Assembly: GCF_016097555.1 (NCBI RefSeq)
Contig: NC_054704.1
Span: 91,930,502-91,994,501 of the forward strand
Source of the DNA: Gigantopelta aegis
Lineage: Eukaryota > Mollusca > Gastropoda > Neomphalida > Peltospiridae
DNA: 64,000 nt
Reading direction: 5' to 3'
The notes under the pieces were generated by a model. It did no database searches, was not told where the DNA came from, and was given only the letters and a program-made list of their open reading frames with translations. The translations under genes and the position numbers were made by a program. Positions 36,801-47,574 of the stretch are shown here, one piece after another; positions within the stretch are counted from its first letter, which is position 1; every line of letters begins with the position of its first letter.

Positions 36801-37718
36801 GGTGATTTTAGTGGTTGCATCGTCGATATCTATGTTAGGTAGTAGTTTAAGTTTGCTGCAGTCGCTTGTAAAGCCTGCCCAGTTGGCTTTACTAAATTTG
36901 AATTTTGGTAGGAATTTTTGTTGTTCAGTATAGGCTATATTACTTTTATAGGTAGTTAGTATGGGTAGGTGGTCGCTATTTAGAGCATCTAGTACCTCCC
37001 ATTGGGCGTTTGCTCCTATGGTGTTAGAGGTTATGGTTAGGTCGATGGCAGAGGAGGCTGCTAGATGGTCGTGAAAGTAGGTGGGGCTGCCATCGTTGAG
37101 ACATACTAGGTTGTTTATATTAATGAAGTTTTCGAGTATGTCACCCTGTGTGTCTGAGTGCTGGCCTCCCCATAGTGGGCTATGGCTGTTGAAGTCTCCT
37201 ACTAGGATTAGATTACTATTTGGCTTAATAAGTTTATTGTAGTCGTTTATGGTTAGTTTTTTGAGGGCCGCTCCTGGTGGGCTATAGACATTGATGACGT
37301 CTATAGGCATTTTTTTATTTAGTACCGTAAGTCCTAGGACTTCCAGATTGGTATTTAAGGCATCGGTTTTAATTTCGCTGTGTGGGATGGTATTTTTAAT
37401 GAGCGTGGCTAGGCCACCTCTAGTGCTATTCTCACGGTGTTTATAGTAGGTTGTATAGCCTGGTATTTTAAATTGTTTAGTTGTTATTTTGTTATTATTA
37501 TTTTTATTATTATTTTTATTTTTTTTGGGCCCAGCCCCTAACCAGGTTTCCTGGATGCATATTATGTCCGGCTTGTTGTTATTGGTGCTGACGAGTTGAA
37601 TGAGTTCAGCACCATGTCCCATTGAGTGGAGGCCTTTAGCGTTCCACTGGAGAACACTAAGGCCTTTATTGTCTAGTTTATCATTAATTTTTACGGTGTG
37701 TGGAGACTTGTCTCCCAT
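33814..37718 (-). pseudogene. LINE ORF2: endonuclease, reverse transcriptase and RNase H, two frameshifts
   Basis: The endonuclease part (37718-36174) shows SVLQWNAKG, CIQETWLG, VYSPPGA, LVGDFNSHSPLWG, SAIDLTITS and LNSDHLPI. The RT (36193-34589) shows PGSYRPITLTS, IDIEKAFDMVW, GIPQGSVLSPTLF and LFADDCAIW. RNase H (34713-33814) shows YTDGS, YTAELTAIYEAL, SDSLSSI and WVPAHVGIIGNEVADYGAK, then CDCGTREDMKHYLLDC. The three parts lie in three frames. Each break coincides with an A homopolymer in the coding strand (8 A near 36243, 7 A near 34655); removing one A in each would restore a single frame of roughly 1,300 codons. No other stop was noticed. Confidence 0.88.
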
Positions 37719-37764
37719 TGTCTGTCCTGGAGTTAGGTTTATCTATTTAGGCAGTGTTTGAATT

Positions 37765-39996
37765 TTACTTAGTTGACTGGTTTAGGTTATTTTTGAGCTC
37801 GGCTACCTCTTGCGCTAGTTTTTCTAAAATTTTGGTTAGTTCACTAATTTGGCAGTTTTCTTTGTTTTTGACCATTTCGGCGTAAGAGATGGTTGCCGAA
37901 ATTGGTTTAGATTTAAAGGTTGTCTGACTTATCTGGTTTATTTGGTTGGATTGGGTTTTTTTTGAGTTATTGAGCTGCCGCATCGCTCTTTGGAAGTGGT
38001 GACAGCGGTTATCATGGGCCATGTGCCGGCTGAGGCAGTTAGGGCACTGGATGGGTCGTGTACATGGGGAGTTTAGGGAGCTTCTGGGGTGTCTTTGGCC
38101 ACATCTGTGGCATGTTGGCATCTCTCGGTGGTGTCTGCATTTGTTAGCTCCGTGGCCCCATTGTTGGCAGTGATGGCATTTAGATGGTTTAATTTCATAC
38201 TCTTGTAATTTATGCCTGCGACCTGAGATAGAAATCGAGTTATCTGTGGTAACATCTGCCGTGATTAGTAAATAGCCGTTGGTCCAAATGGTAATGTTAT
38301 CTATATTAAGTTGGGGGTTTCCAGCCTGGAGTGCTGTTTTAGTCGTTTCCTGGGGGGGGGGGGGGGGGAGGGGGTGGAGTTTAACTAACCATTTGTTAAT
38401 GGGTTTGGTTGGTTGGCTGCTTGGAGGGATGGCTCGGGTCGTGGGTGGTGGGATATCGGGTGACGACCGGGTAGGGGTGGGGGCATGGGGGGTTGGGGTG
38501 GGGTTTAGGTTACGGCTTGGGGTGGGAGTTAGGGATGGCAGGGTATCAGTGCTGGTGGTATTTTGGGTTAGGCTAACGGTAGGGGTGGGGGTTGGAGGGG
38601 GGGGAGGTGGTGGTTGGGTTAGTGTGGGGGGTGGGTACTGTGGTAGGGGTGGGTGCTGGGGTGAAGGAGGGTGGGGGGGTGGCCGTTGAGAAGGAGATTG
38701 AGAGTAGGGGGGGGATAGGTTTGGAGGTAGAGGTAATCTCTTTGGTATGGGATTTACTGGTTATCCTTTTTCCGTTTTTGGTGGTCTTATCACTATGTTG
38801 GGTGGGTATTATTTTTTTGTTTTTTAGGAAGTTTATACTTTTGGCCGGGGTTCGTTTTGCGTTCCTGTCGTTTGTGGCCTTGGTTGGTGGGTATCGTTGG
38901 TGTGCTCTGGTGGTTTGGGTGGGTCTCATTTGGGGCCGGCTGCCTGCAGCGGTTTTGTTGGTTGTTATACTGACTTTTTTTGTTTTTGCGTTTGCGAGAG
39001 TGGCGGACGCGGTTACTTCGGTGGGGTCCGCTCTCGTTGTTGGGTTGACCGTTTGTGAACTAGAGAAATCTAACTTTTTTTGACAGGTTTTGGGTGTGTT
39101 TCCTACCGTTAGGTGTTTTTGGATTATTGTGTGAAGTTTTTTACTCTCGGTGCTGCTTTGGCTGGTCTCCAGGGTGGGTGTTGTCACTTTATGTTGGGTT
39201 ATTTCCTTGCTTACTGTTTTTAATTCTATGTTATCTTTATCCCCGGTTTGTGGGTTCATCTTTAGCCTGATTAGTGGCCCCAGTGCTTCTAACGTTGTTT
39301 CTTCTCCTTTGATGTACGTCGTCCCATTTGTTAGCTGGGTGTGGTAGAAAGCTTGGAGGGGATTGGTTGTAGTTTTGTTGAGAAAGTGTTGCCAGTACAC
39401 GTATTGGTATGGGCTGGGGTTAGCTCCGTTTATGAGGACTTGCCTTATTCCTTTAATGTTATCAGTCTGTTTTGTTATTTTAGCTTTTTTATGGCTTCTG
39501 CCAGGGGTGGAAAGGGCATCGAATTTATTTCGAGTGGTTACATCTGGGTGGATATCATGGCTGTCCATCTCGTCGTCCTGGTCGCTGTCTGAGAATAGGT
39601 TGGCCTCTTGGCTAAGATTGAGGGATCCTAGCCGTTTTACTGCGCTCCTAGGAGTCGCGGGGGTGGGGCGACAGGTAGATTTTTGGGCCAGATTGAGCGC
39701 CAGCTCGTTTGATTTATGGTTTGGGTTGAGGCTGACAAATTCAGTGTCTGGGTTTATTGCCTTGTCGATTATGTTTTTTCTGGTTTTCTTGGAGGTGGCG
39801 GGTTTATTGGGCTTACTGGGTTTGGGGGGTGGGGTAGGAGATTTCGGGGAGGTGGCTGGCTTACTGGGTTTAGGAGTTGGTTTAGGCGATGTTGTTGGGG
39901 GGGGGGGGATGGTTCCTTATCGTCCTGCGTTGACACATGGATTTCTTCCTCTGTTCTCTCGGGCGTGGCTTCACTGCTCTGTTTTGGGTCTACCAT
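37765..39996 (-). pseudogene. LINE ORF1, gag-like with zinc knuckles, frameshifted
   Basis: Fragments are 39996-39769 (Pro-rich), 39568-38573 (MDSHDIHPDV through a Thr/Pro-rich tail) and a frame ending at 37765. The last contains three knuckles in a row, CHHCQQWGHGANKC, CHRCGQRHPRSSLNSPC and CPNCLSRHMAHDNRC, and a Leu-rich C-terminal helix. A G/C run at 38351-38369 separates the parts. Such proteins bind the element's RNA. Frameshifts sit in or next to homopolymer and Pro-rich tracts. Confidence 0.75.
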
Positions 39997-40080
39997 TATT
40001 GGTTGTGGTTTATTGTTGGTTTGGTCTAACTTAGCCGGAATCCTTTCTGTGCGGACCTGAACGGAGCCCGCAATATCGTT

Positions 40081-40775
40081 AGTTGGAATGTTTGGACTAG
40101 TTGTTGTAGTTTATCAGCGTTTTGTTAATTTTCCGTTCTAAGTTGCTAAATACCTAAGTTTTTAACAAGCGAGATGAAATAAGGTTATTATATAAAAAAT
40201 ATACTACAGCAAAGGGGAGAGGAACGTGTTAATTCATAATCAACAATTCCTAAAAATAATTTACACAATGTTACTGAAATTATACTACAAAGATACAATA
40301 GAAAAGAAAAAAGAGTGTGGAACGTGTTAATACATAGTCAACCAATTCCTGAAAAAAGAAAAATATAAAGTACACAAAAACGTTGTTGAGTCCTAACGGA
40401 CTCTGAGAATAGGCTTCGAGTTTTGTCTAAGAAAATATACTTACCTTAGTCTTTTTAGTCCAGGTATCGTGTATCTCTTAGGTTTTTAACCATCCTATCT
40501 TCGATGTGTTTGTATCGCTCTCGGTGAGTTGTGATTATCGATGATCGATAAAGGGTTCCATTAACTCGAAGAGGAAGTAGCCCTCCGAAACCTTCCCAAT
40601 GAGGATTCAGGGGACACGTACCCACCAAAATATATTAAAATGCCTTTTTTTCGGGGTTTTTTTTTCTCCATTGTGTTGCCTCCCCCCCCCCCCCCCAAAT
40701 ATTTTCTGGATCCACCTCTGCCCCCCCCATGTCCACACTCGTTACGGCCCAGCAGGTTCCGTCGATATATAAAAA
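40081..40775. other. LINE 5' flank, uncertain
   Basis: It may be the 5' untranslated region of the LINE, or separate sequence. There is a C run at 40682-40696. Homology to copy A intron 1 restarts at AAGTTTGTATGAGACCC. Confidence 0.35.
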
Positions 40776-41280
40776 AGTGTGCAAGTTTGTATGAGACCCA
40801 TTTTAAATGTTTTTAGATAACTGTAAGTCACCATATTTGAAAAAGGTTTGGGTCAAAAAGATTTTTAGATTTCTTGGAATAGTTAGATTATGAATTAAAA
40901 TTATGTATGCATGTACCTAATCATCCTTTGCTGCTTTTTAGAATTATTAAAATATTTTCATTGCTTTTTTATACAGGTTGGATGGTACAATGAAAAAGTG
41001 GGTGAAGACTTTGCCTTGCCTTACAACAGTGACACACTGGCATTTTCAACAATCAGTACACCTGACATGTTTGAAAAGACCTTTAAACCATTCATCTTTG
41101 AACAGGACTTGTCAGGTACTCAGGATCCCATTGACCAATGCATGATTCATCACTTTAACTTAGTCAAACAGGTAATACAATCCAATCAACCAACTAACCA
41201 ATCACTTTATTTCCCACAGGTGTAATCAGCTTTTAGCTAAAACAATATATACATTTCTGCAAGAAATGGTCACAATATGA

Positions 41281-41486
41281 TTTCATTTCATTTCAACTTA
41301 TTTTCGCTCTTATATCCAATTAAGGTTTAAGCACGCTGTCCTGGGCACACACTTCACCTATTTGGGTTGTTTGTCCAGGACAGTGGGTTAGTGGTTAGGG
41401 AGAGAGAAGAGGGTGTTAAAACTCACTCTAGGGTGGGAGCCGGTACTGGACTGCGAACCCTGTACCTACCAGCCTTATGTCCGAAA
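41281..41486 (-). mobile_element. Type 3 SINE in intron 2 of MMACHC copy B, opposite orientation to copy A
   Basis: The minus strand gives AGGTACAGGGTTCGCAGTCC, the AGAGTGAGTT segment, GTCCTGGACAAACAACC, CAGGACAGCGTGCTTAAACC and AAGTTGAAATGAAATGAAAT. It lies between TTCTGCAAG and AAATATGTGTTG, the same junction sequences that border the plus-strand SINE in copy A. Confidence 0.82.
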
Positions 41487-41998
41487 TATGTGTTGAATTT
41501 ATGAAGCTTGTTTTTGTTTTAAACGAAGGTATTTAAGTATTGAGAAACATGGACTATGTTGTTAAAATGTGACAATGTTGCATAGAAAAATAAAATTACA
41601 ACCTTGAGGTTAATTATAAAGGTATGTAGGGCTTTACTTTTAACAAAAAAAAAGTTTGCTGCCTTCATAATTACTTTCAGCTGAAACTTAATGTTAATAT
41701 TCCATTTATTTCATAGTTTGGTGTCAGTGAATGTATGTTTAGATGTGGAAAAGGAAAGAAAACAAATGTTTGTTTAATGCCACCTCAGAACCTATTTAAC
41801 ATATATATGTTTCTGTAAGTTCTCTGTCCTACGTAATTTGACTTGAATGCCAGGTTTGTGAAAGGTGCTGCACCGGGTATGGTGAGAGGCTTTTATTTAA
41901 ATATATTTTGATTTCGACAAAACATAAAGGAGTTTGTGCACCCACCCACCCACCCACTCCTGGATCTGCACCTGAATGTTATTAAGCTGATGGACTTT

Positions 41999-42520
41999 CT
42001 CCTTGACGACATCCCCTCTACCAACATCCGTTTCCTCCGTGAGTATGGACTATACTAGACTTTAATCCTTTAGGCCGTCATTTTAAAAACTTTGTTTATT
42101 TTTTTTTGTAAACAGTCGGTAAACCTTTATTTTCGACAGTCCGTCTAAATTGCTCAAAATCACCTTAAAACCTTTTCGGCCGAGCAGTCATAAACCCTTT
42201 GGTTTTAATTTAGAGTCCAGACATGTTTTTGGATGCAGTTACTCTTTGTAGACTTAGGTAAATTACAGGCTTCACCGAGGAATCGAAATTCAGCCAATCA
42301 GAGCACGGCTCCCACTCGGTGTTACTTCAAGTTTGCGAAGTGTCTGCTATTCGGTCCGCGCTCGCGCCTGACCGCACTAAATGGCTATTTTCCAAAACCT
42401 GCCCACTTCAAACTCAATCCCCCCCCCCCCCCCCCCCTCCAGAGTTGGTCACTGGCGATGTGAGAGGCTAAGTCCGTACTGGGCGTGCCTGAACCTTTTT
42501 GGATAGGGGCACGTTAATAG
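41999..42520 (+). other. Foreign insert replacing the exon 3 acceptor in MMACHC copy B
   Basis: Copies A and B agree up to TATTAAGCTGATGG; copy B then differs for about 520 bp and rejoins inside exon 3 at GAGGAGG. The insert opens with ATGGACTTTCTCCTTGACGA, 17 open codons ending in CTCC, then the strong donor GTGAGTATGG. It also has a C run (42421-42437) and GTGCCTGAACCTTTTTGGA, which resembles 1568. Confidence 0.7.
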
Positions 42521-42716
42521 GATTCCGATTCCGATGAGGAGGAAATAGAAGTGATCCATGACTTCGAGATGACGTCCAGTCGCCGCCCCAAAGTGTTGGT
42601 GCAAACGGTAGGTCACGTGTCGGGTGGCGTCTACTACTATCAGCAGAAGATCGACTTGAAGGAGAACACCTGGCCACAAAACAAGGTGGGTGCAAGTGTG
42701 AAAATAAGCCGAGAAC

Positions 42717-43258
42717 CAAGCTGATTTAAATTAGCTCTACATTGCGTGGACTCCTATGTCCAGGTGACATTTCATCTATAAATAACAATTTCAATATCGA
42801 CCAATTACACTTCGCCTTTTACAGCGTTATTCGGGAGCATACACATTCTAAAAATATCGGGCGGGACTATTTATGCAATAGGCGAACTTGTTGATCTATT
42901 TCAACATTAAAAATCAGGAAAAAGTGAAGTAATAAACTCTAGATTGTATACTAGTATAAACAGATTTTATGGCTATGCCATCACGGTGGGGTTTTTTGGG
43001 TTTTTTTTTTTTTTGTCTTGAAACGAATTTTATATTGAAATTAGTTTCCGGCATACTTCGTAATTCACCCGAATCATTTCGTATACCCTCGGCATAAACC
43101 CGATTTTTTTCACATTCCTTTCAAATCACTGGCATGATTTTGCAAGTAAAGTTTTCATTGGTCAAATGAAAGGTCAGCTGGACATGAGTTCCAACATGGT
43201 GCTGTTAGATCCACAGGTAATAGTAATTAACCAGTGGAGCTAATTTTAATTAGATTGG
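42717..43258. mobile_element. 542-bp hAT-like MITE in intron 3 of MMACHC copy B
   Basis: It is flanked by the 8-bp duplication CCGAGAAC (42709-42716, 43259-43266). The ends CAAGCTGATTTAAATTAGCTC and TGGAGCTAATTTTAATTAG are imperfect inverted repeats. Copy A has a single related target (TCTAGAAC/GGTCGG region near 10709) and no insert. No coding capacity. Confidence 0.82.
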
Positions 43259-43814
43259 CCGAGAACAGTCGGTCAGGTGACGGGGGGACGCCACACAATG
43301 GGAGTGCCTTGCATGAGATTAGCCGATTACATAGCTATCGATGAAATCATATTGTTTGCGTCTTTTGGGGGATTGGTTCATGCAGTCGCATAGCCAGGGA
43401 GGGGCCTTGGGGGCAATGTTGCCCCCCCCCCCCCACCCCATCAAACCTGTTTTTAAAGAAACTATTAAATTTTATAAAGTCATACATATACACAGACATA
43501 GATACATCGTTTGGGTTACCTTCCCACCCCACCCACCCAATATAAAATCATTGGTAGCCAGTGTGTCCATGTGCCCTTTTTTGCTCTAGTTCTACTCTAA
43601 AATATTGCTTGGGTCTGCCCTTATAGAAGTTTTTGTCTTGTTGTTGACAAAGTGTTGCAAATACCATTAAATGAAACATCTTATAGCCACAAATTTGGCA
43701 AGTTTGGCATTACATATCAACTAAGGTTGGGCAGTAAAAACTAATATTTTTCTCATTCCAACCAGTGCACTACAAGTGGTTAAAGTCCATGGTATGTGCT
43801 TTCCTGTCTCTAAA

Positions 43815-45039
43815 GCTCGTGACAACTGAAAATTATTTCACTCGGGACATAAATTTGATAATAACTGGTAACTCGTTTATTATCCTCTGTTTACTATAAC
43901 ATATCTGACGTTGTTGTTTTGGGGGATACCTGTGGTGCAAACATAGTCACTATTTGTACATAGATAGGGTGGGAGTAAATTTGACAGCCATTCGATACTT
44001 TTTGGTTTGTTTATTATTAGTATTATTCAAAACAATGTCCACTTTACATTTCATGTGAAATAGATATTATTTTAAGATGTAATATGCACTTGAACGTCGT
44101 CTGACCCAATATAATCATATGCAGAGCATGTATAATAAGGACTGGGGACTCATTGGAATGTCCATAGAAATAGATTGAGGTAGGGGTGGTCTACATTACA
44201 TGGTGTTTTTAATTGTTTATACTTACTGCAAACTGGCAAAATGTAAACATTGCTTTATTCTTATCAATAAAAAATACTTCCGTCAACAAAAACGTCTGCA
44301 TTTGACGTCAGTCTTTCGTTTATGACGCACAATTGCTATTTAAAGATAGCGCGCCAAAATACATACCGCGTCACATCAAGACGATACCTTATTAACGATC
44401 GGGATCGTTTTGATATATTTTTAGAAAATACATTCGATACATATAGAATACTATACTCGTTTTCGCTAGATATCATTTTTACGAAACGAGTGAACTTCCC
44501 AAACGTATCTGACCTCACTTTCGTTCGGTCAGATACGTTTGGGAAGTTCACAAATTTCGTAAAATTTCGTAAATAAATAAATTTTACATTTCAAGACCGG
44601 ATGTCGATTTGCATAACTAGCCGGTGCACGACTACGTGCCGACGCATTGAGAAATAGTTCGTTGTGCTTCCGCTACTTCTCAGTGACGTTTTCAGGGGAG
44701 TGGTGTAGACGTACTTCCCCTTAAATTTCCATCAGGTTTATTTTTTTAATTTAAAGAAAGCTGTAAAGTACATGCATAAATATATGTTTATTTTCATATT
44801 GGGTGAAAAATGGGCAAAACTAATGCATAATTCCATATTTTAACAAAACGTCCCCAAGAAACAAATATTTTTGTTACGCCACTGGTTATGCTAATAATGA
44901 TAAATTCACAAATCACAACTGACAATAACAATTTGTTGATCAAAAATCAAACCAATAAGAGAATAACAAGTGTTTTTGCAGTTAAAAATCTGTAGCTTGC
45001 AAAATCAGCCGAGTTCACGGGAAAACTAAAGTTACAACT
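43815..45039. other. Intergenic DNA beyond the duplicated block
   Basis: Homology to MMACHC copy A stops in a SINE remnant. MMACHC exon 4 was looked for here and not seen. One strong hairpin lies at 44492-44549. A 45-bp sequence (AATTCACAAATCACAACTGA ...) at about 44904-44948 recurs just right of the next MITE at about 45624-45668. Confidence 0.45.
44492..44549. repeat. Perfect 23-bp stem with 12-nt loop
   Basis: Arms 44492-44514 and 44527-44549 are exact reverse complements; beyond them ACGAAACGAGT pairs partly with CAAATTTCGT. Function unknown; possibly the core of a small fold-back element. Confidence 0.85.
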
Positions 45040-45043
45040 TTAA

Positions 45044-45612
45044 GGTCGTCGACCGTCACTTTTCGCGCCCTTGCTTTGGCTTTGTACACAATAAATATAG
45101 CATACCTTACCTTAATTTCACTTGAAATCAAATATTTCGTAAGAGGTACAAGTTTTTAATCACAGGATTTTCTTCAAACACATTCAGATGCATTAGTAAA
45201 ATTCAATAGGAATTTTGCACTGGATTTTTTCCAGCATTCTTAAAACGGAAACATCATGTACACAATTTATGGTTATTGTATGGAGGTGCAAAGTGACGTC
45301 ATTGGAATTCTGATCATTCAAATTCAAAATTAGCTACATTATTACAATGCTTCGCAACATTAAAATAAAAACTGGTCTACTAACCTTGACCCCTGTTAAA
45401 TTTCTATAACAAGCAGACAACGCTGTTTACAGGTCGGTATTTGTTTATTTTTTGATAATTCTGCACAAAATATTAAGTTTAAGTTTTAAAAGATGAAAAA
45501 AATAAAAAGTACCTTTTGTCAAATATATCGTATGAAAAAATTAACGTTGGATATATTTCATTTATTCTGTACGAAGCCAAAACAAGGGTCCAAAGAGTGA
45601 CTGTCATCGACC
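45044..45612. mobile_element. piggyBac-like MITE flanked by TTAA
   Basis: TTAA lies on both sides (45040-45043, 45613-45616). The ends GGTCGTCGACCGTCACTTTT and AGAGTGACTGTCATCGACC are inverted, and similarity continues inward for about 75-110 bp (CCCTTGCTTTGGCTTTGTAC against GTACGAAGCCAAAACAAGGG). No transposase. TTAA duplication is typical of piggyBac. Confidence 0.78.
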
Positions 45613-45919
45613 TTAATAATAATGAATTCACAAATCACAACTGACAATAACAATTTGTTGACCAAAAATCCACATAATAAATAAAATAAATATGTTTAAT
45701 TATTGTTCTGTTCATTATTTTATTTTTATTTTTTATTTAAAATTATTTCTCGCGCGGTTCCGTTTACATCAACTTTTAATGAATGACATTGCTGAATCGG
45801 TGAATGACATTTGTAGTAAAAGTTGTGGGATGTTACTGACCTTGACATTAATTATGAATGAAAAAAAAAAGTCCCAATATGCTAATAAGGTCGCTGTCCA
45901 GCCAATCGAAATTGACTCT

Positions 45920-46421
45920 GTTAGTAGGTATGGCACTTGAGCCTCAAAATATGTAAATGAGGTGGCGTGACCTGACGTGGCCTCTTCTGATTGGCTGACC
46001 TCTAAGCGTAGGATGTGACATCACGGGGACGCTAACCTTGACCTACTTCGAGTACATAGACCTCTGAGTTAATAACTTGGGCAGCTGTGGGATGGGCGTG
46101 GGAACCTGACCTCCGTGTCAGGAAACACCGGATGTCGGTAAAATGTGTGTTAACCGTCGTGGGTCCTTTGATGTTCAGGAAACAGATGACGAGGAAGTCG
46201 TTAATGACCCATATAATGGTTTCGAATGATGGGGGGTTTATCTGACTATGACAACTGTTCCTTTGATGTTCAGGAAACAGATGGCGAGGAAATCATTAAT
46301 GGCTATCAGATGGCAAGATAGCGTGGGTTTTACGAGTGTGTTAACTGACGGGGGTCTATACAGGAAACAGATGGGGCGGAAGTCGTTAATCAGATGGCAA
46401 GATGGGTTTAATCGTTTTGAC

Positions 46422-46470
<49 letters not shown>

Positions 46471-46630
46471 CCAGATGCGAGCCTTGGCAACGGGGAGTGG
46501 AAAATTCCAAAGCGTTTGAAACGTACCCATATATGGTCATGGCGTAGGAACACCATGAGTCATCCCAGAACGTGTTCAGACACGTCTTGACCTCGATATA
46601 GCGTGGGGACGCTATGGATGGCGTGGGGTG
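45920..46630 (+). repeat. Left long terminal inverted repeat of the virus-like element
   Basis: It aligns with the reverse complement of 57090-57692 from GGCACTTGAGCCTCAAAATA to the GTGGGGACGCTATGG region. Inside, CAGGAAACAGATGNCGAGGA occurs three times (near 46179, 46272 and 46361) and a (GT)n run lies at 46425-46468. Confidence 0.85.
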
Positions 46631-46670
46631 TAACGTCATGCCCTAGACATGGCTGTACCCCACATTATGA

Positions 46671-46910
46671 TCGGCCTCATTGGTGTAGTGGTTATGACTG
46701 GTAGGTACTGGGTTCGTATCCGGGTATCAACTGGTATTCAGACGTTTCACTAACCACTACCTCCCACTGTTCTGGACAGGTAGTCCCACAGTTTAAGTGT
46801 GCGCGTGCGTGTGTCCAGGATAGCGTGCTTAAACCTTAATGGATTATTGGATTAGTGTTAGACCGGATACTCTCAACCGTGATAACCGTGTGTGTGTGTG
46901 TGCCCAGGAT
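46671..46910 (+). mobile_element. Type 3 SINE, degenerate
   Basis: GGCCTCATTGGTGTAGTGGT, box B GGTTCGTATCCGGG, the CACTAACCACTACC segment, GTTCTGGACAGGTAG and CAGGATAGCGTGCTTAAACC follow the order of the copy at 9767. Confidence 0.7.
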
Positions 46911-46984
46911 AGCGTGATTGGATAGAGACAGAGGTACGGAAAATAAATATAAACAAACAGTGTTCCTTGGTTGGAAACTTTATT

Positions 46985-47239
46985 TCACAAAGAAAACATT
47001 AGCCAGTTGCCACAGAGGCTATCAGATGTGTAGCTAGGTCTTAAAATACAGACTATATGAAAGAATGTTATATCGTCTGCTAAATACGTTAATGAAGAAC
47101 ACATGGTGTCGCAAGTGAGTACGGCTCTCTTGTGAAGTACGTCGGGTGATGGAAATATGATATCCTGAGCCAACAGATGTCGAAGCAAACTATAAGTTTC
47201 AAAGAAAGAAAGCGGGGGAGAAGGGAATGTGCGTAACAT
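46985..47239 (-). CDS. Small hypothetical ORF inside the virus-like element
   Basis: 84 codons on the minus strand, ending close to an AATAAA-like signal (TTTATTT on the plus strand at 46979-46985). The product has no family I recognise. It is oriented like the genes on the right of the element and lies just inside the left repeat. It may be chance. Confidence 0.22.
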   Translation of the reverse strand: MLRTFPSPPLSFFETYSLLRHLLAQDIIFPSPDVLHKRAVLTCDTMCSSLTYLADDITFFHIVCILRPSYTSDSLCGNWLMFSL

Positions 47240-47574
47240 GCCAGCCCATTACTTTAAAAGAGGAAATGATTAAAATAAAAGAAATGTGTGTTAAGGGGAA
47301 GAAAGGAATGTGCGTCTTACTGAACACATCTCTTTGATGTACGTTTTTTATGCGAACGTCTGTCGCGCGCACGCTGAGGGTGTTTATTTATATCATTGGG
47401 CAATCTGGCATGTTTAACTTTGATCTGGTGTGGAAACTGGCTGAAAACAAAAACAGATATCTGTGGTTCCCCAAGACCATTGGTTTGTTTTGCCCCTCTA
47501 ACGGTTAAAGACAGAGAGAGAGAAACGATATGCCAAACGTGCTTAATCCATTAACTCGGCGAAAGGCAGACTAT

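Larger units (their letters stand above)
33608..40080 (-). mobile_element. I-superfamily-like LINE (gag, endonuclease, RT, RNase H)
   Basis: On the minus strand, in order: a gag-like ORF1 with zinc knuckles, an apurinic-type endonuclease, reverse transcriptase, RNase H, a terminal CCHC-like knuckle, a short 3' untranslated region and a poly(A) tail (T run at 33608-33661). This order, with a C-terminal RNase H, points to the I superfamily (for example I or Nimb). The 5' end is uncertain; homology to copy A resumes only at about 40775. It belongs to intron 1 of MMACHC copy B and is absent from copy A. Confidence 0.88.
23644..42685 (+). pseudogene. Partial duplicate of MMACHC, copy B (exons 1-3 only)
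   Basis: Exons are 23644-23724 (27 codons, one substitution, Asn to Lys, against copy A), 40977-41171 (65 codons, AYV replaced by DFA near the start) and about 42521-42685 (exon 3). Splice donors are kept. The 5' edge and original acceptor of exon 3 have been replaced by foreign sequence; a new AG at 42519-42520 would give an open exon starting DSDSDEEE. Exon 3 has many amino-acid changes, including PN to SS before RRPK and GAA to GGV after HVS. No exon 4 was found after 42685. Intron 1 is 17 kb against 6 kb in copy A. Probably a pseudogene, although it has no stop codon of its own so far. Confidence 0.85.

Noticed and set aside
38279..39083. Long plus-strand Gly/Val-rich frames
   Set aside because: They are the antisense of the Pro/Thr-rich LINE ORF1, which has real zinc knuckles.
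44660..44886. Second hAT element ending in TACGCCACTG at about 44877-44886
   Set aside because: No matching left end or 8-bp duplication was found, so only a chance or truncated end is possible.
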